From positions 1,798,001 through 1,862,000 of the forward strand of contig CP135593.1 in NCBI GenBank assembly GCA_032388755.1: a stretch of 64,000 nucleotides of DNA. Direction: 5' to 3'. Of this stretch, positions 9,042-17,026 are shown in pieces. Under the pieces are notes generated by a model that was not told the origin of the DNA, did not search any database, and saw nothing but the letters and a program-made list of their open reading frames with translations. The position numbers and the translations under genes were made by a program. This DNA comes from Neisseria sp. DTU_2020_1000833_1_SI_GRL_NUU_006 (GTDB lineage Bacteria > Pseudomonadota > Gammaproteobacteria > Burkholderiales > Neisseriaceae). Position 1 is the stretch's first letter. Every line of letters starts with the position of its first letter.

Positions 9042-9089
9042 AAAAGGTCGTCTGAAAACCTGATTTCCAAGTTTTCAGACGACCTTTTT
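9042..9089. terminator. Uptake-sequence hairpin terminator
   Basis: AAAAGGTCGTCTGAAAAC and GTTTTCAGACGACCTTTTT form a hairpin just downstream of the minus-strand lipase-like gene. The rest of the 8865-9119 gap is AT-rich with no gene. Confidence 0.8.
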
Positions 9090-9119
9090 ATTATTCTCAA
9101 ATCCCGTCATCCCAGTTTT

Positions 9120-9743
9120 TTAGCCATGATTAAACCGCCCCTCGCGCAAAAATGTTGCGGTCTGCTCAGCAGTAATGTGCTTAAACAGCATACCGCTGTG
9201 GCTGACGGGCAAGATAACGTGGTCGCGCATATTCGGACAGCGGGTTTCGCTGACCAAAACCGTACCGTCGTGTTCGCCGTGCAAACCCAATACGCGCCCC
9301 AGCCCGAGCGGTTTGTTACCAGCGATGCTGCCCAATTCGATATGCTCGGGCAAATCGGGTGTGCCGCCGTCGAGCGCATCGCGATAAGCGCCGCCGAGTA
9401 CGTGGGTTTTCAATCCGAGCCGGAACACCCTTTGCGCAGCCCGGCTGCCTTGGTGGGGCGTGCCGAAGGTAACGATGCGTCCGGTAATTTTTTCGGGGTG
9501 GGCGGCGGCAAAGTGGCGCAACACCAGCCCGCCCAGACTGTGTCCGGCAAAATGCAGAGGCTCGCCCGTATCGTGTTTTTCAACAAATTCCGCCAATGCC
9601 TGCGTGTGCTGCTGCATGGTGTGCCAGACACTGTAATAACCGAACAGGGCAACGTCAAAGCCCTGCTTTTCCAGCATATCCGCTAAAGGTTTCATCACCC
9701 AAGAGTGCATGTGCAGTCCGTGCAATAAGATGATTTTCGACAT
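9120..9743 (-). CDS. Alpha/beta hydrolase, small lipase/acyltransferase-like
   Basis: The ATG at 9743 is preceded by a strong AGGAGG, so I prefer MSKIILLHGLHMHS over the longer frame. The 207-residue protein has the oxyanion HG motif (LLHGLHMHSW), the nucleophile elbow GHSLGG at about residue 83-88, a TFGTPHQGSRAA segment typical of PGAP1/GPI-inositol-deacylase-like and bacterial lipase-like hydrolases, an HGEHDGTV acid loop and a catalytic His in PVSHSGML. There is no signal peptide. The substrate is unknown; lipid or ester hydrolysis is the safest statement. Confidence 0.82.
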   Translation of the reverse strand: MSKIILLHGLHMHSWVMKPLADMLEKQGFDVALFGYYSVWHTMQQHTQALAEFVEKHDTGEPLHFAGHSLGGLVLRHFAAAHPEKITGRIVTFGTPHQGSRAAQRVFRLGLKTHVLGGAYRDALDGGTPDLPEHIELGSIAGNKPLGLGRVLGLHGEHDGTVLVSETRCPNMRDHVILPVSHSGMLFKHITAEQTATFLREGRFNHG

Positions 9744-9913
9744 GAGGGCCTCCTGTATTTTTGCCGCCAGCATTATGCCATAAGTCAGTCAGACCATATT
9801 GCGGACGCGTTTTGTCTTTTGAAAACGGGTTTAAGCTCCGGTTAAAATCTGTTGCCGTATTTTCAGACGACCTCGGTTTGGGCGGATCAGGTTTACAAGT
9901 CCGCCGCAAAGCA

Positions 9914-9961
9914 AAAAGGTCGTCTGAAAACCTGATTTCCAAGTTTTCAGACGACCTTTTG
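9914..9961. terminator. Uptake-sequence hairpin terminator after the sugar transporter
   Basis: AAAAAGGTCGTCTGAAAAC and GTTTTCAGACGACCTTTTG follow the minus-strand transporter gene. Confidence 0.78.
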
Positions 9962-9973
9962 TTCAGTCAACGC

Positions 9974-11197
9974 TTACTCGTCGGCTTTATAACCTTTGAG
10001 GGCAAAGAAGACGATGTAGAGGTAGCACACGGCTGATACGACAAAAGACGACATCAGGCTGTAAGTATCGACCGCCCAACCTTGTACGACCGGAACAATC
10101 GCACCGCCGACAATGGCAGTACAGAGTACGCCTGAAGCAGCATTGGTGAATTTACCGAGATTTTTGGTCGCCAGCGAGAAGATGGTCGGGAACATGATGG
10201 AGTTGAAGAAACCGATGGCAAGCAGCGACCACATGGCGACGTCGGCATTGCCTTTACCGGTCATCATGGCGATGATGAGCAGGACAACAGCGATAGTGGC
10301 ATTGAAGGCAAGGTAGCGGTTGGGCGCGATTTTCGCCATAACTGCCGAGCCGAGGAAGCGTCCGACCATGGCGCCGCCCCAGTAGAACGACAGGTATTGG
10401 GCGGCGGAAGCATGATCCATCCCTTTCAGGAAGCCCAAGACATTGACCATCAATGAGCCGATGGATACTTCGGCACCGACGTAGCAGAAAATACCTGCCG
10501 CACCAAGGACGAGGTGTTTGTATTGCCACACGCTGCTTTTGCCGTCGTGGTTGTGTTCGCTTTCTTCTTCGGCGATTTTGCGCGCGTCAGGCAGGCGGAT
10601 CATCTTCACGAAGACGGCAAGGATAATCAACAGGCCTGCCAAACCCAAGTAAGGGATTTGAACGGAGGAAATCTGTTCGGCTTTGCTGGCGGTCTGCGTC
10701 GCATCCGCCAGAATCAGGAACGCGCCGATTTGCGGGGCGATGGTCGTACCCAATGAGTTGAATGCCTGCACCAAAGTCAGCGTAGCGGATTCTTTGCCCG
10801 GTTTCGCCAACAAGGTTACATACGGGTTGCCTGCAACCTGCAACAGGGTTACGCCTGAAGCAAGAATGAAGAGCGCGCCCAAGAAAGTCGGGTAAGAGTG
10901 ACTGCCCGCAGCGGGATAAAACAGCAAGCATCCGACGGCGGTCAGCAAGAAGCCGCCGATGACGCCGTTTTTATAGCCGATTTTACCGACGAGATGCCCC
11001 ATCGGAATCGACATGATGGCATAGGCGGTAAAAAAACAGAATTGAATCAGCATCGCCTGAACATAAGTCAGCTCGAAAATTTCTTTCAGATGCGGAATCA
11101 GGATGTCGTTCATGCAGGTGATGAAACCCATCATGAAGAAGAGCGTGGTCAGGACGACCAGCGCGGGATTATGGTTTTGTTGTGATGGCGCAGACAT
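9974..11197 (-). CDS. gluP: Glucose/galactose MFS transporter (GluP/FucP family)
   Basis: The 407-residue protein has twelve hydrophobic segments. The first, LVVLTTLFFMMGFITCMND, carries the family's GFITCMND motif, and QVAGNPYVTLL with LVQAFNSLGTTIAPQIGAFL matches the FHS subfamily, which brings hexoses or fucose in by proton symport. Length is as expected. It stands alone between two terminator-like regions. An RBS (GGCAAATC) and the start MSAPSQQNHNP fit the family's short cytoplasmic N-terminus. Confidence 0.92.
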   Translation of the reverse strand: MSAPSQQNHNPALVVLTTLFFMMGFITCMNDILIPHLKEIFELTYVQAMLIQFCFFTAYAIMSIPMGHLVGKIGYKNGVIGGFLLTAVGCLLFYPAAGSHSYPTFLGALFILASGVTLLQVAGNPYVTLLAKPGKESATLTLVQAFNSLGTTIAPQIGAFLILADATQTASKAEQISSVQIPYLGLAGLLIILAVFVKMIRLPDARKIAEEESEHNHDGKSSVWQYKHLVLGAAGIFCYVGAEVSIGSLMVNVLGFLKGMDHASAAQYLSFYWGGAMVGRFLGSAVMAKIAPNRYLAFNATIAVVLLIIAMMTGKGNADVAMWSLLAIGFFNSIMFPTIFSLATKNLGKFTNAASGVLCTAIVGGAIVPVVQGWAVDTYSLMSSFVVSAVCYLYIVFFALKGYKADE

Positions 11198-11400
11198 GAT
11201 TTGCCTTTCGATTTATTGGAATTGACCGTACAAACAGTTAATATTCGTTAATAACGGGCCGAATCATACTGGCTTTTGCCATTCTTGCAAACACTGGAAA
11301 TGCGCCGACTACATAGAGTTTCAGCAAGATTCTGTCCGATAACCCATTTTTATAGACAGAATCCGTCTGAATTTTACAATTAACCTAGCCGCAAACGACT

Positions 11401-11507
11401 TATAGTAGATTAAATTTAAATCAGGACAAGGCGACGAAGCCGCAGACAGTACAGATAGTACGGCAAGGCGAGGCAACGCCGTACTGGTTTAAAGTTAATC
11501 CACTATA
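11401..11507. repeat. Correia element, short form (107 bp)
   Basis: It begins TATAGTAGATTAAATTTAAA, a slightly mutated end, has the AGGACAAGGCGACGAAGCC core, and ends GTTAATCCACTATA. It lacks the ~50-bp internal block of the full-length copy at 1533. It sits 46 bp upstream of the YqaA-like gene and may influence its transcription. Confidence 0.92.
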
Positions 11508-11553
11508 AAATCTTATTTCAGACGACCTTTGACCTGACGCAAATTTATCCGCC

Positions 11554-11964
11554 ATGCCCCTCATTTACGCCTATCTCGGACTCGCCGCCTCCGCCTTTAC
11601 CTCCGCCACCATCCTGCCCGGCACGTCCGAAGCCGCCTTCGCCGCGTTTATCTACACCTATCCCGAACAGGCATACGGCGCGTGGTTGTGCGCCGGACTG
11701 GCAAACGGCTTGGGCGGCATGGTTTCCTATTGGATGGGGCGGCTGATTCCGTCCAAGAAAAGGTCGTCTGAAAAAACCCTGCGCCTGCTCCAACGCTGGG
11801 GCACCCTGCCCCTTTTGTTTGCCTGGCTGCCCGTCATCGGCGACGCGCTGCCCATTGCCGCAGGCTGGCTCAGGCTCAACCCCTACACCTCCGCACTCAT
11901 GCTCCTGACCGGAAAAATCCTGCGCTACGGCATCATCCTCGCCGGCATCAAAGGCATGATGTAA
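11554..11964 (+). CDS. YqaA-like small membrane protein (DedA/SNARE-associated superfamily)
   Basis: This 136-residue protein has three or four hydrophobic helices and the YqaA-like features SATILPGTSEAAF near residue 17, GGMVSYWMGRLIP near 55 and WLPVIGDALPIAAGW near 92-106. The superfamily includes undecaprenyl-phosphate and lipid flippases, but YqaA itself is uncharacterised. A complete uptake sequence lies within the gene (about 11,760-11,772) and is translated as RSSEK in a polar loop, a good example of an uptake site tolerated in coding sequence. Confidence 0.8.
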   Translation: MPLIYAYLGLAASAFTSATILPGTSEAAFAAFIYTYPEQAYGAWLCAGLANGLGGMVSYWMGRLIPSKKRSSEKTLRLLQRWGTLPLLFAWLPVIGDALPIAAGWLRLNPYTSALMLLTGKILRYGIILAGIKGMM

Positions 11965-12068
11965 ACCATTTGCACAAAACCTGCCGCATTCATTTTCAGA
12001 CGACCTGAAACAGCGTAAAATCCCAAAGGAAATATCCCGTCCCTTCATTTTTTTCAAAGCGAGAAATC

Positions 12069-13262
12069 ATGTTCTTCAAGCACATCGAAGCCGCCCCCGC
12101 CGACCCCATCTTAGGCTTGGGAGAAGCATTCAAAGCCGAAACCCGTCCCGAAAAAGTCAACCTCGGCATCGGCGTTTATAAAGACGCATCCGGCGCGACC
12201 CCCATCGTCAAAGCCGTCAAAGAAGCCGAAAAACGCCTGCTCGAGAGCGAAACCACCAAAAACTACCTCACCATCGACGGCGTTGCCGACTACAACGAGC
12301 AAACCCAAATCCTCCTCTTTGGAAGAGACCACGAAATCATCGCCAGCCGCCGCGCCAAAACCGCCCAAAGCCTCGGCGGCACAGGCGCATTGCGTATTGC
12401 CGCCGAGTTCGCCAAACGCCAGTTGAACGCACAAACCGTCTGGATTTCCAACCCCACATGGCCCAACCACAACGCCATCTTCAAAGCCGTCGGCATCCTA
12501 GACAAGCCCTACCGCTACTACGACGCCGCCAAACACGGCCTAGACTGGGACGGCATGATTGAAGACCTGAGCCAAGCGCAAAAAGGCGACATCGTCCTGT
12601 TGCACGGCTGCTGCCACAACCCCACCGGCATCGACCCTACTCCCGAACAATGGGAAACCCTCGCCAAACTCTCCGCCGAAAAAGGCTGGCTGCCGCTGTT
12701 TGACTTCGCCTACCAAGGCTTCGGCAACGGCCTCGAAGAAGACGCATACGGCTTGCGCACCTTCCTGAAATACAACAAAGAATTGCTCATCGCCAGCTCC
12801 TATTCCAAAAACTTCGGCATGTACAACGAACGCGTCGGCGCATTCACCTTAGTCACAGAAGACGAAGCGACCGCCGCCCGCGCCCACAGCCAAGTCAAAA
12901 CCATCATCCGCACCCTCTACTCCAACCCCGCCTCCCACGGCGCGAACACCATTGCCCTCGTATTGAAAGATGCGGATTTGAAAGCACAATGGATTGCCGA
13001 ACTCGACGAAATGCGCGGCCGCATCAAAGCCATGCGCCAAAAATTCGTCGAACTGCTCAAAGCCAAAGGCGCAAATCAAGACTTCGACTTCATCATCGAA
13101 CAAAACGGCATGTTCTCCTTCAGCGGCCTCACGCCCGAACAAGTCGACCGCCTGAAAAACGAGTTCGCCATCTACGCCGTGCGCTCCGGCCGCATTAACG
13201 TCGCCGGTATTACCGATGACAACATCGACTACCTGTGCGAAAGCATTGTAAAAGTGTTGTAA
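12069..13262 (+). CDS. Aromatic/aspartate aminotransferase (class I, PLP)
   Basis: The 397-residue protein is a fold-type I aminotransferase of the AspC/TyrB group. It starts MFFKHIEAAPADPILGL, contains LGGTGALRIAAEF, the PTWPNHNAIFKAVG segment, the HGCCHNPTGIDP loop, FDFAYQGFGNG with the PLP-contacting Asp and Tyr, SSYSKNFGMYNERVG with the PLP Lys near residue 245, and the C-terminal substrate Arg in AVRSGRINVAG. It transfers amino groups between aromatic amino acids or aspartate and 2-oxoglutarate. Sequence alone cannot decide AspC versus TyrB. It is the last chromosomal gene before the island. Confidence 0.95.
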   Translation: MFFKHIEAAPADPILGLGEAFKAETRPEKVNLGIGVYKDASGATPIVKAVKEAEKRLLESETTKNYLTIDGVADYNEQTQILLFGRDHEIIASRRAKTAQSLGGTGALRIAAEFAKRQLNAQTVWISNPTWPNHNAIFKAVGILDKPYRYYDAAKHGLDWDGMIEDLSQAQKGDIVLLHGCCHNPTGIDPTPEQWETLAKLSAEKGWLPLFDFAYQGFGNGLEEDAYGLRTFLKYNKELLIASSYSKNFGMYNERVGAFTLVTEDEATAARAHSQVKTIIRTLYSNPASHGANTIALVLKDADLKAQWIAELDEMRGRIKAMRQKFVELLKAKGANQDFDFIIEQNGMFSFSGLTPEQVDRLKNEFAIYAVRSGRINVAGITDDNIDYLCESIVKVL

Positions 13263-13274
13263 TCCGCATCAGGC

Positions 13275-13333
13275 AATACCAAAAGGTCGTCTGAAAACCT
13301 AGGCTTCAGGTTTTCAGACGACCTTTTGGTATT
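13275..13333. terminator. Long uptake-sequence hairpin terminator at the island's left edge
   Basis: AATACCAAAAGGTCGTCTG pairs with its perfect complement ending at GGTATT; the arm is about 26 bp with a ~6-base loop. It terminates the aminotransferase gene, and the accessory DNA begins immediately after it. Confidence 0.85.
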
Positions 13334-13344
13334 AGGACAGACAG

Positions 13345-13896
13345 ATGAGTAAGGACACAATTGAAACCGACGACAAACGCCTTGCCCTGCGCGTATTCGG
13401 TTTAACCGAAGGCGAATTGGCAGCTTTACGCGAAATTGCCTGTAAGGAATACGGAAAACCCCGTGTATCGCTGCTTGCAAAAAATACGCTCAAAGCTCGG
13501 TTGGTTGCACTGGAAGAACCCGAACTGGTCAGACTTCCACCGCCCACAGGCAGCAGGCGCATTACAGTCCGCCTTCCAGAAAAAGACCGTGCCTACCTCG
13601 AAGCCGCCACCGAAAAGCACAAAAGCAGCGTGAACGACATCATACGCGATATAGTCCAGTCGCACGTCCGCAAACATCCCCTACTGACGGCGGCCGAAGT
13701 CAAAGTGCTTTTCCAGTCAAACTACCAGCTTTTAAGTATAGGCCGCAACCTCAACCAAATCGCCCGACAGCTCAATAGGGGCGAAGGCGCATCCCTCACG
13801 TCCGAGCAGATCAAAGCCCTGTCCCAATACATCAAACAGCACACCCAAAGGGTCGGCGACGTACTGCGTACCAACCGAAAACGCCTGTCCGAATAG
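13345..13896 (+). CDS. mobC: MobC-like relaxosome accessory protein
   Basis: The 183-residue protein matches the plasmid mobilisation MobC pattern: a central ribbon-helix-helix-like region (RRITVRLPEKDRAYLEAATEK) followed by the family hallmark LLSIGRNLNQIARQLNRGEG near 130-150 and a basic C-terminus. MobC proteins bind near oriT and help the relaxase melt the nick site. The relaxase gene starts 10 bp downstream. Only 11 bp separate its ATG from the terminator hairpin to the left, so its own promoter and any oriT have been lost or lie elsewhere; this may be the truncated left end of the element. Confidence 0.85.
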   Translation: MSKDTIETDDKRLALRVFGLTEGELAALREIACKEYGKPRVSLLAKNTLKARLVALEEPELVRLPPPTGSRRITVRLPEKDRAYLEAATEKHKSSVNDIIRDIVQSHVRKHPLLTAAEVKVLFQSNYQLLSIGRNLNQIARQLNRGEGASLTSEQIKALSQYIKQHTQRVGDVLRTNRKRLSE

Positions 13897-13906
13897 GAGC
13901 AAAACC

Positions 13907-14971
13907 GTGTCCCTGCACCGTAAAATAGACGACTGGTTCTTGGGCTACAAAACCCGTTCCGTCCGAGCTAAAGATTCCGGTATCCCCATCCCAAAATCCA
14001 AACACCGGGCAAATTCCCGCGTTCCGCTCAAACCGGGCAGCGGTTTGGCCAACCTGACAGCCGCCGCAAAAAAACACCCTGAAGTCATGGTTAAAATCCC
14101 CAAGCGTCTTAGCCGTAACTCTAACGGTATGCAGGGCATACGCAACCATTTGGACTATATTTCCCGAAATGGTAAAACTACTGTCGAAAATCATTCCGGC
14201 GAAAAGTTAAATGGAAAGAAAGCTGTCAAATCACAGCTTGATGACTGGCAGAAACTTAATATTCCCGAAAGAGGCAAACATAGGGAAGCTCTCAATATCG
14301 TCCTGTCAATGCCTGCCGGAACACCTCCACAGGCGGTATTGAATGCAGCACGCAATTTCGCCGCCGAACAGTTTGCCGACCATCAATACCTCTTTGCTTT
14401 GCATCACGAATCTGAAAAAGAAGGTGAACCCGAGCATCCCCATGTCCATTTGTGTGTATTGATGAGAGATACTTATGGGCAGCGACTTAACCCACGCAAA
14501 AACGACCTTTTTGAATGGCGTGTCCGTTTTGCCGAAAAACTCCGTGAGGAAGGCATAGAGTGCGCCGCCACCAAACGACAGCACAGGGGAAAGATACACA
14601 AAGCCGAAAACGGCATAGTGAAAGCAATGAAGAAACGCGGAGCGACCCCCCGCATTGAAAAGCCGCGGCTGGAGGAGTTGAACCAAGCCATCAAGAACTT
14701 GGAACGACCGACACATCCCCACATTCAGAAGGTCATGCAGACACGCGGTTACATATTGGCTGAATACGGTCTAATTGCCAAAGAACTGTATAAGATGGGA
14801 CACAAAAATGAAGCCCGGCTTATCAGTAAACTTGCTAAGGATATGGTCGGACAGCCTCTAAGCACCAAAGCTCAACAGGAATACGACCAAAAAGTCAGAC
14901 CTCAAATGCAACACGAAACCCGCTCTTTCAAGCAATCAAATGCTGAACAAGACAACGACCCCTTTCGTTAA
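13907..14971 (+). CDS. Relaxase (MobA/VirD2-like)
   Basis: This 354-residue protein starts at a GTG with AGGAGCAAAACC just upstream. It shows the relaxase motifs: a GIRNHLDYISRNGK segment near residue 78, an LNIVLSMPAGT segment, and the metal-binding three-histidine motif HPHVHLCVLM around residue 187, followed by RLNPRKNDLFEWR, a common relaxase motif. A relaxase nicks oriT and attaches to the 5' end through a Tyr. It is shorter than many MobA proteins (no primase or helicase extension), so it is a minimal mobilisation enzyme that would depend on a conjugation system supplied in trans. A rho-independent terminator follows. Confidence 0.87.
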   Translation: MSLHRKIDDWFLGYKTRSVRAKDSGIPIPKSKHRANSRVPLKPGSGLANLTAAAKKHPEVMVKIPKRLSRNSNGMQGIRNHLDYISRNGKTTVENHSGEKLNGKKAVKSQLDDWQKLNIPERGKHREALNIVLSMPAGTPPQAVLNAARNFAAEQFADHQYLFALHHESEKEGEPEHPHVHLCVLMRDTYGQRLNPRKNDLFEWRVRFAEKLREEGIECAATKRQHRGKIHKAENGIVKAMKKRGATPRIEKPRLEELNQAIKNLERPTHPHIQKVMQTRGYILAEYGLIAKELYKMGHKNEARLISKLAKDMVGQPLSTKAQQEYDQKVRPQMQHETRSFKQSNAEQDNDPFR

Positions 14972-14982
14972 ACGATAAAGCA

Positions 14983-15029
14983 AAAGCCCTACGGTCATAC
15001 AGACATCTGTACGGCCGTAGGGCTTTTTT
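14983..15029 (+). terminator. Rho-independent terminator after the mobilisation operon
   Basis: AAAGCCCTACGG pairs with CCGTAGGGCTTT, followed by a T run. Confidence 0.88.
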
Positions 15030-15061
15030 GTTTTTTTGATGAGTCAAACTGTGCAAATCAT

Positions 15062-15110
15062 GTTGCCCGTTGGGCAAACAGAATGGACAATTTGAGTCCA
15101 TATTATTTCA
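15062..15110. promoter_or_regulatory. Two short palindromes upstream of the Fic gene
   Basis: TTGCCCGTTGGGCAA and TGGACAATTTGAGTCCA lie in the AT-rich gap between the terminator and the Fic start. They are plausible operators for autoregulation of the fic-resolvase operon. Confidence 0.35.
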
Positions 15111-15185
15111 AATTGCCCTATTATTTAATATTGGTCAATTAGAGCATACTCAAATTACCCATCTTGTCCCATATAAGGAGCAACA

Positions 15186-15860
15186 GTGTTTCCCGACAAA
15201 TATAATCTCAGCCTGAAAGAAAATATCTTTTTGGCCAAAAAGGTATTGGTTGCCCAAATCCACAATCTAAGCAGGTTTGAAAACTGTCAGACAACTTTGT
15301 TGCAGACCGAACAGATTATCAACGGGCAAAATATTGCCTCGGTATCCTTGAACGATATTCAGACCATCCTAAACCTCAAGCGTGCCTATCAATATGTGAT
15401 ACGCCATATTTCAGACGGCTTTCCTGTTGACATTTCACTGTTAAAAAAAATCAACAGTATCGTTTCCCAAGAAGATTCATTGGCTCTCGGAGATTTTCGT
15501 ACCGGTACAGTCGGCGTTACCCTAGTTGACGGATCGCGCCATACCCCGCCCGCCATATCGGAAGTTGAAGTGCAGAACCTGTTCGGTCAAATTGCAAACC
15601 GAAGCCGTTCAACCACTGAAACTGCCATCCGCTCCATGTTGGCCTTTATGCGGCAGCAAATCTTTTGGGACGGCAATAAAAGAACGGCCACGCTGTTTGC
15701 CAACGTGCTGTTAATAGAAAAAGGCTGCGGTATTTTGGAAATTTCCGAACTGCAAATGCCTGAGTTCAACGAAAAACTTTCAGCTTTCTACCGCTCTGGC
15801 GATGATTCCGATGTGGTCGCCTTCCTGTATCAAAACTGTATTTTTGGTATCGACTACTGA
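15186..15860 (+). CDS. Fic-domain protein with a substituted catalytic histidine
   Basis: This 224-residue protein, starting at GTG after AAGGAGCAACA, has a Fic core. In place of the usual HxFxxGNxR it reads QIFWDGNKRTATLFAN: Phe, Asp, Gly, Asn, Lys/Arg are all kept but the catalytic His is Gln at about residue 158. The N-terminal half is helical, and the segment LGDFRTGTVGVTLVDGSRHTPP resembles the flap of Fic proteins. Classical Fic enzymes AMPylate target proteins using that His; a Gln suggests altered chemistry or an inactive regulator. It overlaps nothing and is followed after 8 bp by a resolvase, so the two are probably co-transcribed. Confidence 0.8.
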   Translation: MFPDKYNLSLKENIFLAKKVLVAQIHNLSRFENCQTTLLQTEQIINGQNIASVSLNDIQTILNLKRAYQYVIRHISDGFPVDISLLKKINSIVSQEDSLALGDFRTGTVGVTLVDGSRHTPPAISEVEVQNLFGQIANRSRSTTETAIRSMLAFMRQQIFWDGNKRTATLFANVLLIEKGCGILEISELQMPEFNEKLSAFYRSGDDSDVVAFLYQNCIFGIDY

Positions 15861-15868
15861 GGCCGACA

Positions 15869-16495
15869 ATGAAAGCAGCGAGAATTTACCAACGTGTCAG
15901 CACCGAAGAACAAAATCTCGAGCGGCAAAACACCCTAATCGAACAAGCCAAGGCTGAAGGTTACTACATTGCGGGAGTCTATAAAGAAAAGGCTTCCGGC
16001 ATCCGTGCCGACCGACCTGTGTTGAACCAACTGATTGCAGACTTGCAAGAAGGCGACGTAATCATAGCCGAACATATAGACCGCATCAGCCGCCTTCCTT
16101 TGGCAGAAGCGGAAAAACTGGTCGGCCGCATCCGCGAAAAAGGCGCGATCCTGTCCATTCCCGGCATTATCGACCTGAGCCAAATCCAAACTGATTCCGA
16201 AATCGCCAAAATCGTTTTGGACAGCATACAAACCATGTTATTCAAAATTGCCCTACAAATGGCCAGAGACGACTACGAACAACGTCGTAACCGCCAAGCC
16301 GCCGGTATTGCCGAGGCAAAAAAACAGGGGCGTTTCAAAGGTCGTCAAGCAGATATCCAAAAGCATAAACTGATTGTCAGCCTACGCCAAAACCATACCC
16401 TTCAAGAAACGGCCGCTCTAGCCGGATGCAGCGTATCATTAGTCAAATTGGTAATGCGGCAACATAAACAATCTCAAATCTCAAAAGAGGAATGA
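15869..16495 (+). CDS. Serine recombinase (resolvase/invertase family)
   Basis: The 208-residue protein begins with the catalytic-domain signature YQRVSTEEQNLERQ, with the nucleophile Ser at residue 11. It continues with the DRISRLPLAEAEKL helix and ends in a helix-turn-helix (HTLQETAALAGCSVSLVKLVMR) near 170-192. Such enzymes resolve cointegrates or invert DNA. It is probably the resolvase of this mobile unit, or a multimer-resolution enzyme for the excised form. No paired res sites were found by eye. Confidence 0.9.
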   Translation: MKAARIYQRVSTEEQNLERQNTLIEQAKAEGYYIAGVYKEKASGIRADRPVLNQLIADLQEGDVIIAEHIDRISRLPLAEAEKLVGRIREKGAILSIPGIIDLSQIQTDSEIAKIVLDSIQTMLFKIALQMARDDYEQRRNRQAAGIAEAKKQGRFKGRQADIQKHKLIVSLRQNHTLQETAALAGCSVSLVKLVMRQHKQSQISKEE

Positions 16496-16498
16496 AAA

Positions 16499-16720
16499 TT
16501 GGCTACATTAATGCAGAAAGACGCTCTAATTGAGCGTGTTGCCAGTGTACAGGCACTTATTTCACGCAAAACACCCTATTCGGAGGTGCGCTCGGAAGAC
16601 CAAAAACGCATTGCTGAGTTGCGTGGTTTCCTATACGACACCAAACCGGAAAATATCGACTTCAATCGAATAGCGGAGGAGTGTAATGTCTTGTATCAAA
16701 AATATGATGCTATACCTTAA
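16499..16720 (+). CDS. Small hypothetical protein (73 aa) in the fic-resolvase operon
   Basis: A TTG start at 16499 has a well-placed GAGGA; an ATG at 16511 is the alternative. The product is a soluble helical protein with charged segments (TPYSEVRSEDQKRIAELRGFL). I do not recognise it. It follows the resolvase by 3 bp, so it is likely translationally linked. Confidence 0.55.
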   Translation: MATLMQKDALIERVASVQALISRKTPYSEVRSEDQKRIAELRGFLYDTKPENIDFNRIAEECNVLYQKYDAIP

Positions 16721-16947
16721 AAACTCAAGAATAAATAACTATGACGAAATATCATACATCCTATTAAAAACTGAACTAAGCACTTGTTCTGAAGTGGTAA
16801 ATTTATAATTAAATACCATCACATCCTATAATTTTATGTATAGAACTATCTCTAAAAGGTAGATACTACCGTGTACGGACATCGGGCGATGATTAAATTA
16901 GGTCGCACCCTTTGATGAACTACTGCCTACTATTGTTATATTTAACC

Positions 16948-16956
16948 TGGTATAAT
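16948..16956 (+). promoter_or_regulatory. Extended -10 promoter upstream of the methyltransferase operon
   Basis: TGGTATAAT is a perfect extended -10 (TGnTATAAT), 71 bp before the methyltransferase ATG, in the AT-rich 306-bp gap 16721-17026. No good -35 is seen, which suits an extended -10 promoter. No gene is visible in this gap. Confidence 0.5.
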
Positions 16957-17026
16957 GTATTTCACGCTGCTTATAATTTATAACTAATAATTTCACATTT
17001 CTTAATTAAAATTTACAAGGAATAGA

